Source of the DNA: Parafrigoribacterium mesophilum
GTDB lineage: Bacteria; Actinomycetota; Actinomycetes; Actinomycetales; Microbacteriaceae
DNA: 64,000 nt
Assembly (NCBI RefSeq): GCF_039652555.1
Contig: NZ_JBDJAF010000001.1
Location: forward strand, 1,798,001-1,862,000
Direction of reading: 5' to 3'
Position numbers and translations under genes: made by a program. Below the pieces are notes generated by a model that saw only the letters and a list, made by a program, of their open reading frames with translations, made no database searches and had not been told where the DNA came from. How positions within the stretch are numbered: the stretch's first letter is position 1; every line of letters begins with the position of its first letter. Of the stretch, positions 24,907 through 33,695 are shown in pieces.

Positions 24907-25149
24907 ATGGTAGTTCCCACCATGCGAGACCGGATGCGTCCGGCCGAGCTGCTCGGACTGTCGGCGGTGTTCGGCGCCTTCGCCGGCCTGGTCGTGCTGA
25001 TGACGACTCGGGACATCATCCTTGCGCTGATCTTCTTCGGCGTCGCGTTCATCCTCTCGGTCGTCATCATCGCGATGCTCGTGCTGGCGATGAAACCCAA
25101 TCCGGGTGAAAAGATCGAACTGGCCGAACAGGACGACAAGCCCAACTGA
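24907..25149 (+). CDS. Small two-helix membrane protein
   Basis: An 80-residue protein starting MVVPTMRDRMRPAELLGLSA with two hydrophobic helices (GLSAVFGAFAGLVVLM and IILALIFFGVAFILSVVIIA) and an acidic C-terminus (GEKIELAEQDDKPN). The ATG at 24907 lies two bases after the previous stop, so the pair is probably co-transcribed. An ATG at 24922 is also possible. No function can be assigned. It is convergent with purB, with only eight bases between. Confidence 0.75.
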   Translation: MVVPTMRDRMRPAELLGLSAVFGAFAGLVVLMTTRDIILALIFFGVAFILSVVIIAMLVLAMKPNPGEKIELAEQDDKPN

Positions 25150-25157
25150 CGTGCCAG

Positions 25158-26555
25158 CTACCGTGCCGCGTACTCCACGAGGTCGCTGGCCAGGCCGACG
25201 TAACCGGCGGGGGTGAGCGCCAGCAGCCGGTCCTTCGCCTCGGCGCCGATGTCGAGACCGGAGACGAACGCCGCCAACTCCTGCCGGCCGATGTGCTTGC
25301 CGCGGGTCAATTCCTTGAGCATGGCGTACGGGTCGGAGATCGACGAGCGGCCGGCCGCCACCTCCGCCCGGATCACGGTCTGGATCGCCTCGCCGAGCAC
25401 TTCCCAGTTCGCGTCCAGGTCGGCGGCCAGCTTCGGCAGGTTCACCGCGAGCTCCGGAAGACCGCGCAGGATGTTGTCCATCGCCAGCAGCGAATGGCCG
25501 AAGCCCACTCCGACGTTGCGCTGAGTGGTGGAATCGGTGAGGTCGCGCTGCAATCGCGAGGTGACCAGGGTCTGCGCGAGCAACTCCAGGATCGCCGACG
25601 ACAATTCGAGGTTGGCTTCCGCGTTCTCGAACCGGATCGGGTTGATCTTGTGCGGCATGGTCGACGAACCGGTGCTCCCGGCCGGCGGGATCTGAGTGAA
25701 ATAGCCCATCGAAATGTACGTCCACACGTCGGTGCACAGATTGTGCAGCACCCGGTTGACGTGGCTCACCTTGCTGTACAGCTCGGCTTGCCAGTCGTGC
25801 GGCTCGATCTGGGTGGTGAGCGGATTCCACATCAGCCCCAGTGAGGACACGAACTCCTGTGAGATGGTGGCCCAGTCCTGGGCCGGATCGGCGGCCATCT
25901 GCGCCGCGAAGGTGCCGGTCGCCCCGCTGAACTTACCCCAGTAATCGGTCGACTCGACCTGCGCGGCGAGACGGCGCAGTCGAGCGACAAAGACCGCGAA
26001 TTCCTTCCCCACCGTCGTAGGGGTCGCCGGCTGCCCGTGCGTGTGCGCCAGCATCGCGGTGGCCCGGTGGCTGACGGCACGCTCGTGCAGCGCGTCGATC
26101 ACCCGGTGCAGCTTGGGCAGCCAGACCTCCCGCACCGCTGCACCGATGGTGAGCGCGTAGGCGAGGTTGTTGATGTCCTCACTCGTGCAGCCGAAGTGGG
26201 TGAGTTCGCTGATCCGGTCAAGATCCAGGTCCGCCAGCTTGGCGCGGACGAAATACTCCACCGCTTTGACGTCGTGCCGGGTTGTCGCCTCCAGCTTTGC
26301 CAACTGCGCGATGTCATCCTGGCCGAAGTGCGAGACCAGGCCGCGCAGCGCCCGCACCTTCGCATCGGGCAGTGGGCTGGATCCGAAGAGGGAGTGGTTG
26401 GTCAGGTACAGCAGCCACTCCACCTCGACGTGCACCCGCGCCCGGTTCAACGCCGCTTCCGACAATTGCTCGCTCAGGCCGGACACCGCAGTGCGATAGC
26501 GGCCGTCCAGGGGACTCAGCGGCTGTTCTGGCAAGGCAGTCATGTCGGGGCTCAT
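25158..26555 (-). CDS. purB: Adenylosuccinate lyase
   Basis: This enzyme cleaves SAICAR and adenylosuccinate in purine synthesis. The 465-residue protein has the fumarase/aspartase-superfamily signature TGSSTMPHKINPIRFENAEA at about residues 294-313, the segment THFGCTSEDINNLAYALTIG and the AHTHGQPATPTTVGKEFAVF motif with the catalytic histidine. The sequence resembles the larger E. coli-type PurB class. It is divergent from the WXG100-like gene and convergent with the small membrane protein. Confidence 0.95.
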   Translation of the reverse strand: MSPDMTALPEQPLSPLDGRYRTAVSGLSEQLSEAALNRARVHVEVEWLLYLTNHSLFGSSPLPDAKVRALRGLVSHFGQDDIAQLAKLEATTRHDVKAVEYFVRAKLADLDLDRISELTHFGCTSEDINNLAYALTIGAAVREVWLPKLHRVIDALHERAVSHRATAMLAHTHGQPATPTTVGKEFAVFVARLRRLAAQVESTDYWGKFSGATGTFAAQMAADPAQDWATISQEFVSSLGLMWNPLTTQIEPHDWQAELYSKVSHVNRVLHNLCTDVWTYISMGYFTQIPPAGSTGSSTMPHKINPIRFENAEANLELSSAILELLAQTLVTSRLQRDLTDSTTQRNVGVGFGHSLLAMDNILRGLPELAVNLPKLAADLDANWEVLGEAIQTVIRAEVAAGRSSISDPYAMLKELTRGKHIGRQELAAFVSGLDIGAEAKDRLLALTPAGYVGLASDLVEYAAR

Positions 26556-26740
26556 CGCACCATTGTCCCGCAGTTGGGCGGCATCCGACGGTCACCGCGG
26601 CGCGGGCAGCGGATGGCATCCACTCCTCTCCCACACCGTGGCCGCCGCCACCGGCTTCGCACAGCGCGGCCCACCGCTGCAGCTGCCGGGCAGACCCGTG
26701 CGGCACACTTTTCCAGACCGAGGCAGACGGGAGGAGGGAC

Positions 26741-27028
26741 ATGGAACCGGTGGGCATCTCCGGCGCGGCGGTGAGCGCCCGGGAGTCGCTGCGCATCGCG
26801 CTGGAACGGCAGGAAGAGTCGCTGGCAGCGCTCGCACGTCACTTCGAGCAGACCCTCGCCACCTCGTCGCCGCCCAGGCTGCACGACCAGTGGAACGGCG
26901 TAGCCGAGCGGTTCTACGCCGAGGCGGCTGAGCGGCTGCGTCGTGACCTGGAGCTGGTGGCCGAGCATCTGCAGAGCGCGCTGGCCGACACGCGCCGGGC
27001 CCGCAATACCCTGGCGCAGGGCGGGTGA
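26741..27028 (+). CDS. WXG100-like small helical protein
   Basis: A 95-residue protein, from the ATG at 26741 behind a strong GAGGAGGG ribosome-binding site, that is predicted helix-turn-helix by composition. A W-N-G tripeptide lies mid-protein (residues 51-53), flanked by two long helices (VSARESLRIALERQEESLAA and AERFYAEAAERLRRDLELVA). Size, central WXG and paired helices are the features of WXG100/ESAT-6-type type VII secretion substrates or partner domains. The next gene starts one base after its stop. No secretion ATPase is visible in the window. Family membership is an inference; the longer open frame upstream is a shadow. Confidence 0.6.
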   Translation: MEPVGISGAAVSARESLRIALERQEESLAALARHFEQTLATSSPPRLHDQWNGVAERFYAEAAERLRRDLELVAEHLQSALADTRRARNTLAQGG

Positions 27029-27029
27029 G

Positions 27030-28445
27030 ATGTCGGACGATCTGGCGATCGGCGGGCCGGGAGCGGTCTCCGTGGTCACCACGAAGCTCAAGGCGGCCGC
27101 CCGGCGCCTTGACAGCTTGAGCGGCGACGTCGGTGCGATCCGCCGGCAACTGATCGTGATTGACCGCACGGTCACCGCCTCCGCGCTGCGGAGCGTGGAT
27201 GCTCCGCTCAGCGCCATCGCGGCGGAGCGAGCGATCGACGCCGCCGATGCCGGCCTCATCCGGTGCGCTGGCGCCAGTGCCCGGTTGGCCCGGTCGCTGG
27301 ATCAGGCGGCCGACCGGTACGCGTTCGCCGAAACCTTCGCCGCCCGGGCCGCGCAGTGCCTGGCCGCCCTGTTCGGCTACGACCTCGGCTTTTTCCTTCC
27401 CCTGCTCGCGCTGATGGCGCTGCCCGCCGCAAGCGCAGTCGGCAGCGCTCTGGCTCTCAAGCTGGCCACGATGTCGGAGGCGCAGCGGCGGGCCGTTGTC
27501 AGCGGGCTGACCCACTGGGCGGCCTCGCACAAGGCGCTACTCAGCGACCCTCAGGTCGTCGAGCTGGTGCGCTTGACCGCCATGAGCGCCGATGACGTCG
27601 GCGCGGGAGCACTGCATGTGCCGTTCGGGCTGTCGCACCTGCTCGGCGACGAGGGACTGGGCATCCTCGGCCTGGACACCTCCGCGGCGACCGTGGCTGG
27701 ACTCGCCGCACCGTTCGGGGCGCTGCGCGAGACCCCGGTCACCGTGCGGCGGGTGGGCACAGTGCGCGGCGGCACCGTCGCCACCAACGTCGAGGAGCGG
27801 GCCGGTCGCATCCCCACCCACGGTTCGCAGGTGCGCATCGACCGGATCAGCGCACCCGGCCAGGCCGACCGCTTCGAGGTCTACCTAGCCGGAACCTCGG
27901 ATTTCTCGCTCACCCCCGGCACCCAGGCCTGGGATATGACCAGCAACATCAGCGCGGTCGCCGGAACTGGAGCCGGCTCGTACCGCGCGGCGCAGCAGGC
28001 CATGGCGCTCGCCGGGATCACCCCGGCCTCCACCGTGGTCTTCACCGGCTACTCGCAGGGCGGGCTGGTCGCCGCCCGGCTCGCGGCCTCAGGCGAATAC
28101 CGCACCGCCGGCCTCATCACCCTCGGCGGACCCGTGGGGCAGATCCCCGTGCCGGGCGCCGTGCCCTACGTGGCCCTGGAACACCGTGAGGACCTCGTGC
28201 CGGCCACCGGCGGCACGTTCACGTCGTCGCAACCGGTGCTCGTGCGTCGGTCGCTGTTCGACGGACAGCCGCCGGTGTCACCGCTGGTGTTCCCGGCACA
28301 CGAGTTGAGTCGCTACCGGGAGACCGCCCACCTGGTGGATGCCTCGGACGACCCGCGTCTCACCGCCGCGCTGCGCTCGATCAACGGGCCAAGCCGCACG
28401 GGCGCCACGGTGACCTCGATGTTCTACCTGGCCAGCCGTGAGTGA
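27030..28445 (+). CDS. Alpha/beta-hydrolase-like protein with N-terminal helical domain
   Basis: A 471-residue protein. Residues 1-120 are helical and alanine-rich, reminiscent of ESX/LXG-type targeting domains. A hydrophobic stretch follows (LGFFLPLLALMALPAASAVG). The C-terminal half looks like an alpha/beta hydrolase: FEVYLAGTSDFSLTPGTQAW, then the nucleophile elbow VVFTGYSQGGLVAARLAASG, and VALEHREDLVPATGG as a possible acid loop, with H in FPAHELSRY or TAHLVDA as candidate histidine. GYSQG resembles cutinase/PE-PPE esterase elbows. It is coupled to the WXG100-like gene. Substrate unknown. Confidence 0.65.
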   Translation: MSDDLAIGGPGAVSVVTTKLKAAARRLDSLSGDVGAIRRQLIVIDRTVTASALRSVDAPLSAIAAERAIDAADAGLIRCAGASARLARSLDQAADRYAFAETFAARAAQCLAALFGYDLGFFLPLLALMALPAASAVGSALALKLATMSEAQRRAVVSGLTHWAASHKALLSDPQVVELVRLTAMSADDVGAGALHVPFGLSHLLGDEGLGILGLDTSAATVAGLAAPFGALRETPVTVRRVGTVRGGTVATNVEERAGRIPTHGSQVRIDRISAPGQADRFEVYLAGTSDFSLTPGTQAWDMTSNISAVAGTGAGSYRAAQQAMALAGITPASTVVFTGYSQGGLVAARLAASGEYRTAGLITLGGPVGQIPVPGAVPYVALEHREDLVPATGGTFTSSQPVLVRRSLFDGQPPVSPLVFPAHELSRYRETAHLVDASDDPRLTAALRSINGPSRTGATVTSMFYLASRE

Positions 28446-28464
28446 GGTCGTAGCGGCGAGATTT

Positions 28465-28860
28465 CTAGCGCCGGCCCACGATCGGACGCACCAGGATGCC
28501 GATCAGCCAGCTGAGGAAGCCCAGGACGATGGCCCCCAGCACGCCCCACCAGAAGTTCTCGACGTGCAGTCCGAAGCCCAGCGCATCCGAGATCAGGCTG
28601 ACGAGCATCAGCAGCAGCCCGTTGACGACCAGCGCAATCAGACCCAACGTGAGGATGTACACCGGGAACGCCACGATGCGGACGAAGTCGCCGATGACAC
28701 CGTTGACGATGCCGAAGATCAGCGCCACCAGCAGATAGGTGAGCACGACGGCCAGGGTGTCGCCGGGGGCAAACGGCGTCACCATGACGCCGGCCACGAT
28801 GAGCGTGGTGAGCCAGAGGGCGATCGCGTTGATGACCAGACGCACCAGGAATCTCTTCAT
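28465..28860 (-). CDS. Phage-holin-family (YvlD/DUF360-type) membrane protein
   Basis: A 131-residue protein starting MKRFLVRLVINAIALWLTTL with four hydrophobic helices, the family segment LVALIFGIVNGVIGDFVRIV, and PVYILTLGLIALVVNGLLLM. This matches the Phage_holin_4_2/YvlD membrane family, whose function is unclear despite the name. The open frame upstream to 29340 is an antisense shadow of hisC. It converges with the hydrolase gene and is divergent from hisC. Confidence 0.8.
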   Translation of the reverse strand: MKRFLVRLVINAIALWLTTLIVAGVMVTPFAPGDTLAVVLTYLLVALIFGIVNGVIGDFVRIVAFPVYILTLGLIALVVNGLLLMLVSLISDALGFGLHVENFWWGVLGAIVLGFLSWLIGILVRPIVGRR

Positions 28861-28926
28861 TCCCCAACTATGCCCGTGTGTCACCGAGCCGTGCAACGCG
28901 AGGACCGCGGTGAATAGACTCGAACG

Positions 28927-30030
28927 ATGAGCACTAAAGACTCGCCGCGCGTCCGATTCCGTCCCGAGATCCTCGCCGTGCAGCCCTACCGCCAAGGCAA
29001 GACGGCACCGGCCGACGCCTTCAAACTCTCCTCCAACGAGAACCCGTTCGAGCCGATCCCCGCCGTGATCGAGGCCGTCGCCACCGCCTCGGTCAATCGC
29101 TACCCGGATGCCTCGGCACACGAGCTCAGCCAGCGGCTCGCCGAACGCGCCGGTGTACCGATCCAGTCGGTGCACGTGGGTTCCGGTTCGGTCGCGCTCC
29201 TGGCCCAGTTCATCTCCGCCGCCGCCGGACCCGGGGATGAGGTCGTCTACTCGTGGCGGTCCTTCGAGGCCTACCCCGGCCTGGTGACCGTGTCCGGCGC
29301 CACCAGCGTGATGGTGCCGAACCTGCCCGACGGCCGGCACGACCTACCCGCCATGGCGGCAGCGATCACCGACCGCACCCGCGTGGTCATCGTGTGCTCG
29401 CCCAACAATCCCACCTCCACCATCGTCACGGTGGAAGAATTTGCCGACTTCATTGCCGCCGTGCCGCCCACGGTGCTCGTGCTGCTTGACGAGGCCTACG
29501 CCGAATTCGTCACCGATCCGGCGGCCGTGAACGGACTCACCCTGCTCGGGCGGTACCCGAACCTCGTCGTGCTGCGCACCTTCTCGAAGGCCTACGGGCT
29601 CGCGGGGCTGCGCGTCGGCTATGCGCTCGGGGACAGCTTTCTGCTGGATGTCGCCCGGGCGGCCGCGATCCCGCTGTCGGTCACCGAGCCGGCGCAGCGC
29701 GCCGCCATCGCCGCCCTCGACCACGAGCCGGAACTGCTGGAGCGCGTCGCGGCGATCTGCGCACAGCGCGACGAGGTGTGGCGCTCGCTGGAAGCCCAGG
29801 GGTGGCGCATCCCGAAACCTCAGGGCAACTTCGTCTGGTTGGCCACAGGGGAAGCTACCGCCGAGGCCGCCGAAACGTTGCTGCGTCACGGGATCGTGGG
29901 GCGCGCGCTGGGCGCTGACGGCATCCGTGTCTCCATCGGCGAGAGAGAATCTGTGGAAAAACTCCTCAGTGGTGCGGCCGAGGTTGTGAAGAACCTCACA
30001 AGGATGCCCGCCGTCACGGCGATAGATTAG
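28927..30030 (+). CDS. hisC: Histidinol-phosphate aminotransferase
   Basis: A PLP enzyme converting imidazole acetol phosphate to histidinol phosphate. The 367-residue protein has KLSSNENPFEPIPAVIEAVA near residue 35, the PLP lysine in LRTFSKAYGLAGLRVGYALG (about 222-241), VLLDEAYAEF and a C-terminal GIRVSIGERESVE with the phosphate-binding arginine. It stands alone rather than in a his operon, so a related aromatic aminotransferase role is possible. Confidence 0.88.
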   Translation: MSTKDSPRVRFRPEILAVQPYRQGKTAPADAFKLSSNENPFEPIPAVIEAVATASVNRYPDASAHELSQRLAERAGVPIQSVHVGSGSVALLAQFISAAAGPGDEVVYSWRSFEAYPGLVTVSGATSVMVPNLPDGRHDLPAMAAAITDRTRVVIVCSPNNPTSTIVTVEEFADFIAAVPPTVLVLLDEAYAEFVTDPAAVNGLTLLGRYPNLVVLRTFSKAYGLAGLRVGYALGDSFLLDVARAAAIPLSVTEPAQRAAIAALDHEPELLERVAAICAQRDEVWRSLEAQGWRIPKPQGNFVWLATGEATAEAAETLLRHGIVGRALGADGIRVSIGERESVEKLLSGAAEVVKNLTRMPAVTAID

Positions 30031-30099
30031 TGAATTGACGCGAATCGGCGTCGCGTGGGCACGCTGGGGCCGGCGTAGCAAACGACCTGACACCCCGAG

Positions 30100-31278
30100 G
30101 TGACCGTGGCAGAATCCGAGACGATGGTGCAGTTGCTGTCCCCGGAAGGCGTACTGTGCACGAACGGCTCGGCGGCAGAGTACCTGCCGTACATCGATGC
30201 GCTGAGCGATGACGCGCTTCGCACGTTCTACCGCGACATGGTGGTCACCCGCCGATTCGATGTGGAGGCCGCGAACCTGCAGCGGCAGGGCCAGCTCGGG
30301 CTGTGGGTGCCGAGCATGGGCCAGGAAGCCGCGCAGATCGGTTCGGCGCACGCCGCCCGCAGCCAGGACCACCTGTTCCCGGCGTACCGGGAGCACGCCG
30401 TCGGCATGGTGCGCGGCGTCGACGTGCTCGGAATCATCAAACTGCTGCGCGGCACCACCCACGGCGGCTGGGATCCGTCCGCCACCGGGAATTTCCACCT
30501 CTACACCCTCGTCGTCGGCTCGCAGTCGCTGCACGCCACCGGATACGCCATGGGCGTCGTCTTCGATGAGCACACCGCGACCGGGAATCCCGACGTCGAC
30601 GAAGCGGTCATGGTCTACTTCGGCGACGGCGCCACCTCGCAGGGCGACGTCAGCGAGGCGTTCGTGTTCGCCGCGAGCTTCCAGACGCCGCAGGTGTTCT
30701 TTCTGCAGAACAACCAGTGGGCCATCTCGGTGCCGGTGAGTGTGCAGTCGCGCACCCCGCTATACCTGAGGTCGTGCGGCTTCGGCGTGCCCGGGGTGCA
30801 AATCGACGGTAACGATGTGCTCGCGAGCTACGCGGTCACCGCGAAGAACCTGGATGCCGCTCGCTCCGGAGGCGGCCCCCGCATGATCGAGGCGCTCACC
30901 TACCGGATCGGCGCGCACACCTCCTCCGATGATCCGACCAAGTACCGGGAGGACAGTCAGCTGCAGTACTGGCTGGCCCGCGATCCGATTGCCCGCTACG
31001 AGACGTGGCTGCGCTCCCGCGGGGAAGGTGATCGGTTCTTCTCCGACGTGCGCACCGAGGCGGAGGACTTCGCCGCCGACATCCGCCGCCGCACACTGGA
31101 GTTGCCGTCGCCGGAGCGCGACACGATCTTCGACTTCGTCTATTCCGAGCCGCATCCGGTGATTGACGAGCAGAAACACTGGCTGGCCGAGTATGAGGCG
31201 AGCTTCACTTCGACGGGGCTCAGTACGAGCACTTCGGCGGGGCTCGGTACAGGCCCGGCGGCAGGCGGTGCCGCGTGA
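30100..31278 (+). CDS. 2-oxoacid dehydrogenase E1 component, alpha subunit (branched-chain or pyruvate)
   Basis: The thiamine-diphosphate E1 alpha subunit decarboxylates a 2-oxo acid in the E1-E2-E3 complex. The 392-residue protein has WVPSMGQEAAQIGSAHA, the TPP/Mg motif VMVYFGDGATSQGDVSEAFVF (about 168-188) and the NNQWAISVPVSVQSRTP loop. The C-terminal ~25 residues are a Ser/Thr/Gly-rich tail. The GTG at 30100 is one of several nearby starts (GTG 30106, ATG 30124). It overlaps the beta-subunit gene by four bases. Sequence does not settle pyruvate versus branched-chain substrate; the E1 alpha/beta-E2 set without E3 resembles the actinobacterial bkdABC operon. Confidence 0.88.
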   Translation: MTVAESETMVQLLSPEGVLCTNGSAAEYLPYIDALSDDALRTFYRDMVVTRRFDVEAANLQRQGQLGLWVPSMGQEAAQIGSAHAARSQDHLFPAYREHAVGMVRGVDVLGIIKLLRGTTHGGWDPSATGNFHLYTLVVGSQSLHATGYAMGVVFDEHTATGNPDVDEAVMVYFGDGATSQGDVSEAFVFAASFQTPQVFFLQNNQWAISVPVSVQSRTPLYLRSCGFGVPGVQIDGNDVLASYAVTAKNLDAARSGGGPRMIEALTYRIGAHTSSDDPTKYREDSQLQYWLARDPIARYETWLRSRGEGDRFFSDVRTEAEDFAADIRRRTLELPSPERDTIFDFVYSEPHPVIDEQKHWLAEYEASFTSTGLSTSTSAGLGTGPAAGGAA

Positions 31279-32258
31279 GCGAATTGGCTGAACTGCCGCT
31301 GGCGAAGGCGCTGAACGCCGGGCTGCGCAAGGCGCTGGAGGATGATCCCAAGGTGCTGCTCATGGGCGAGGACATCGGCCCGCTCGGCGGAGTGTTCCGG
31401 GTCACCGAGGGGCTGCAGCAGCAGTTCGGCTCGCGGCGGGTCATCGACACGCCCCTGGCGGAGGCTGGAATCGTCGGCACCGCGATCGGTCTGGCGATGC
31501 GCGGGTTCCGGCCGGTGTGCGAGATCCAGTTCGATGGATTCATCTTCCCCGGCTTCGACCAGATCACCACTCAGTTGGCCAAGATGACCAACCGGCACGA
31601 GGGCCGGGTCAGCATGCCCGTCGTGATCCGGGTGCCCTACGGCGGCCACATCGGCGCGGTCGAGCACCACCAGGAAAGCCCCGAGGCGTACTTCGCACAC
31701 ACTCCGGGACTGCGCCTGGTCAGCCCCAGCACCCCGAACGACGCCTATTGGATGATCCAGGAGGCGATCGCCAGTCAGGATCCGGTGCTGTTCTTCGAGC
31801 CCAAGAGCCGCTACTGGCACAAGGGCCCGGTCGATTACAGCGCCGCCGCGCTGCCGCTGCACGCCAGCACCGTGGTACGCCGCGGTACCGACGTCACGCT
31901 GGTCGGCCACGGCGCCATGGTGAGCGTGTTGCTGCAGGCGGCGGAACTCGCCGCCGCGGAGGGCACGAGCGCCGAGGTGCTCGACCTGCGCTCACTGTCG
32001 CCGGTGGATTACGCACCAATTTTCACCTCGGTGCGCAAAACCGGTCGAATCGTCATCGCCTCCGAAGCGCCCGGATTCGTCAGCATCCCGTCCGAGATTG
32101 CTGCTACCGTCGCCGAGAAGGCGTTCTACTCGCTGCAAGCGCCGGTATTGCGCGTGTCGGCCTTCGACACGCCGTTCCCGCCGTCCAAGCTGGAGGACGT
32201 ATACCTCCCGGACGTCGACCGCGTGCTCGAGGCCGTCGACCGGGTGCTGGCTTACTAA
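31275..32258 (+). CDS. 2-oxoacid dehydrogenase E1 component, beta subunit
   Basis: The beta subunit completes the E1 heterotetramer and contributes to the TPP site. The 327-residue protein has LMGEDIGPLGGVFRVTEGL, DTPLAEAGIVGTAIGLAMRG, IQFDGFIFPGFDQITTQLAK and the C-terminal SAFDTPFPPSKLEDVYLPDV, all typical of transketolase-like beta subunits. It starts with GTG, overlaps E1 alpha, and lies nine bases before E2. Confidence 0.92.
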   Translation: MSELAELPLAKALNAGLRKALEDDPKVLLMGEDIGPLGGVFRVTEGLQQQFGSRRVIDTPLAEAGIVGTAIGLAMRGFRPVCEIQFDGFIFPGFDQITTQLAKMTNRHEGRVSMPVVIRVPYGGHIGAVEHHQESPEAYFAHTPGLRLVSPSTPNDAYWMIQEAIASQDPVLFFEPKSRYWHKGPVDYSAAALPLHASTVVRRGTDVTLVGHGAMVSVLLQAAELAAAEGTSAEVLDLRSLSPVDYAPIFTSVRKTGRIVIASEAPGFVSIPSEIAATVAEKAFYSLQAPVLRVSAFDTPFPPSKLEDVYLPDVDRVLEAVDRVLAY

Positions 32259-32267
32259 GGATCGCTC

Positions 32268-33587
32268 ATGACCACTGCAGAGTTCGCGCTACCGGATGCC
32301 GGGGAAGGCCTCACCGAGGCCGAAATCGTGTCCTGGCGGGTCGCCGTGGGGGAGAGCGTCGACGTCAACCAGGTGCTCGTCGAGATCGAGACCGCGAAGT
32401 CGCTGGTCGAGCTGCCGTCACCGTTCGCCGGAGTGGTCACCGCCATCCTGGTCCCCGAGGGGCAGACGGTGGCTGTGGGCACCCCGATCATCGCCGTGGA
32501 GACCGCGGGACCGGTTGCTGGCGCGGTCGATGGCGTCGTGGATCCGGCCGAGAAGGCGCCGGAGGGTGACGCCGTCGCGGACACTGCGGGCAGCATTTCC
32601 TCCGAGACCGACGACACCACCCCCGAGGGATCCGGCGCGGTGCTGGTCGGCTACGGCAGCCGAGGTCCGGCCCGGTCCAGACGCAGGACCCGCACGACAC
32701 CGGTGCCCGAACGGGTCATCGCCGGGTCCGCGGTGCTGGCGAAACCGCCGGTGCGCAAGCTGGCCAAGGACCTCGATGTCGATCTGGCCGCTGTCACCCC
32801 CACAGGTCCGGTTGGCGAAGTCACCCGCGACGACGTGATGCGCCAGGCCTCGCAGGTCAGCGTGTTCCGTAACCTGCAGACGCCGGACTGGTCCAACGAG
32901 CGCGAGGAGCGCATCCCGGTCAAGGGCGTGCGCAAGGCGATCGCCTCTGCCATGGTCTCCAGCGCCTTCAGCGCACCGCACGTGAGTTTGTTCGTCGATG
33001 TGGATGCCACGCGCACGATGGAGTTCGTGGCGCGGCTCAAGGCATCCGCGGACTTCGCCGGCATCAAGGTGTCGCCGCTGCTCATCATGGCCAAGGCGAT
33101 GATCTGGGCGGTGCGCCGCAATCCCACGGTCAATGCCCAGTGGACGGACCGCGAAATCATCGTCAAGCACTACGTGAACCTGGGCATCGCCGCAGCGACC
33201 CCGCGCGGACTCATCGTGCCCAACGTCAAGGAAGCCCACAGCCTCTCGCTCGTGGATCTCGCCTCTGCCCTGGAGCAGTTGACCATCACCGCGCGCGAGG
33301 GCAAGACCTCCCCGGCCGACACCGCGGGCGGCACCATCACCATCACGAACATCGGCGTGTTCGGCATGGACACCGGCACGCCGATCCTCAATCCCGGCGA
33401 GGTGGGCATCGTCGCGCTCGGCACGATCAAGAAGAAGCCGTGGGTGGTCGACGGCGAGGTGCGGCCGCGGTTCGTCACCACGCTCGGCGCGAGCTTCGAT
33501 CACCGGGTGGTCGACGGCGATGTCGCCAGCCGTTTCCTTGCGGATGTAGCGAGCATTATCGAGGAACCGGCGCTGCTGCTCGACTGA
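32268..33587 (+). CDS. 2-oxoacid dehydrogenase E2, dihydrolipoyl acyltransferase
   Basis: E2 carries acyl groups on lipoyl-lysine and transfers them to CoA. The 439-residue protein has one lipoyl domain (lysine in IEIETAKSLVELPSPFAGVV, about 41-60), an Asp/Glu/Pro-rich linker, a peripheral subunit-binding domain (AKPPVRKLAKDLDVDLAAVT) and the catalytic domain ending with the HXXXDG motif in SFDHRVVDGDVASRFLADV. No E3 gene follows; lipoamide dehydrogenase must be encoded elsewhere. Confidence 0.93.
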   Translation: MTTAEFALPDAGEGLTEAEIVSWRVAVGESVDVNQVLVEIETAKSLVELPSPFAGVVTAILVPEGQTVAVGTPIIAVETAGPVAGAVDGVVDPAEKAPEGDAVADTAGSISSETDDTTPEGSGAVLVGYGSRGPARSRRRTRTTPVPERVIAGSAVLAKPPVRKLAKDLDVDLAAVTPTGPVGEVTRDDVMRQASQVSVFRNLQTPDWSNEREERIPVKGVRKAIASAMVSSAFSAPHVSLFVDVDATRTMEFVARLKASADFAGIKVSPLLIMAKAMIWAVRRNPTVNAQWTDREIIVKHYVNLGIAAATPRGLIVPNVKEAHSLSLVDLASALEQLTITAREGKTSPADTAGGTITITNIGVFGMDTGTPILNPGEVGIVALGTIKKKPWVVDGEVRPRFVTTLGASFDHRVVDGDVASRFLADVASIIEEPALLLD

Positions 33588-33659
33588 CACCTCGCCCTGC
33601 GCAGCCCCACCGAGGTCCCCGCCGATTTGGCGCACAGCGGAGCGATGGCCGATACTTAT

Positions 33660-33674
33660 TGATAACGAGTTTCA
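33660..33674 (+). promoter_or_regulatory. Candidate Zur box upstream of znuA
   Basis: TGATAACGAGTTTCA at 33660-33674 is an imperfect inverted repeat with TGA/TCA ends and a central CGA. It differs at two bases from TGATAACGATTATCA, a typical zinc-uptake-regulator operator form. It lies 21 bases upstream of the znuA start, and a Fur-family Zur gene ends the same operon. The site is inferred from pattern and context. Confidence 0.5.
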
Positions 33675-33695
33675 TTACGCGAGGAAGCCCACCGC

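Noticed and set aside
26282..26740. An upstream extension of the WXG100-like gene antisense to purB
   Set aside because: The extension is Arg/Pro/Ser-rich shadow sequence; the ATG at 26741 has a strong ribosome-binding site and gives a normal 95-residue size.
32418..33635. A 405-codon minus-strand frame antisense to E2
   Set aside because: Composition artefact opposite a conserved acyltransferase gene.
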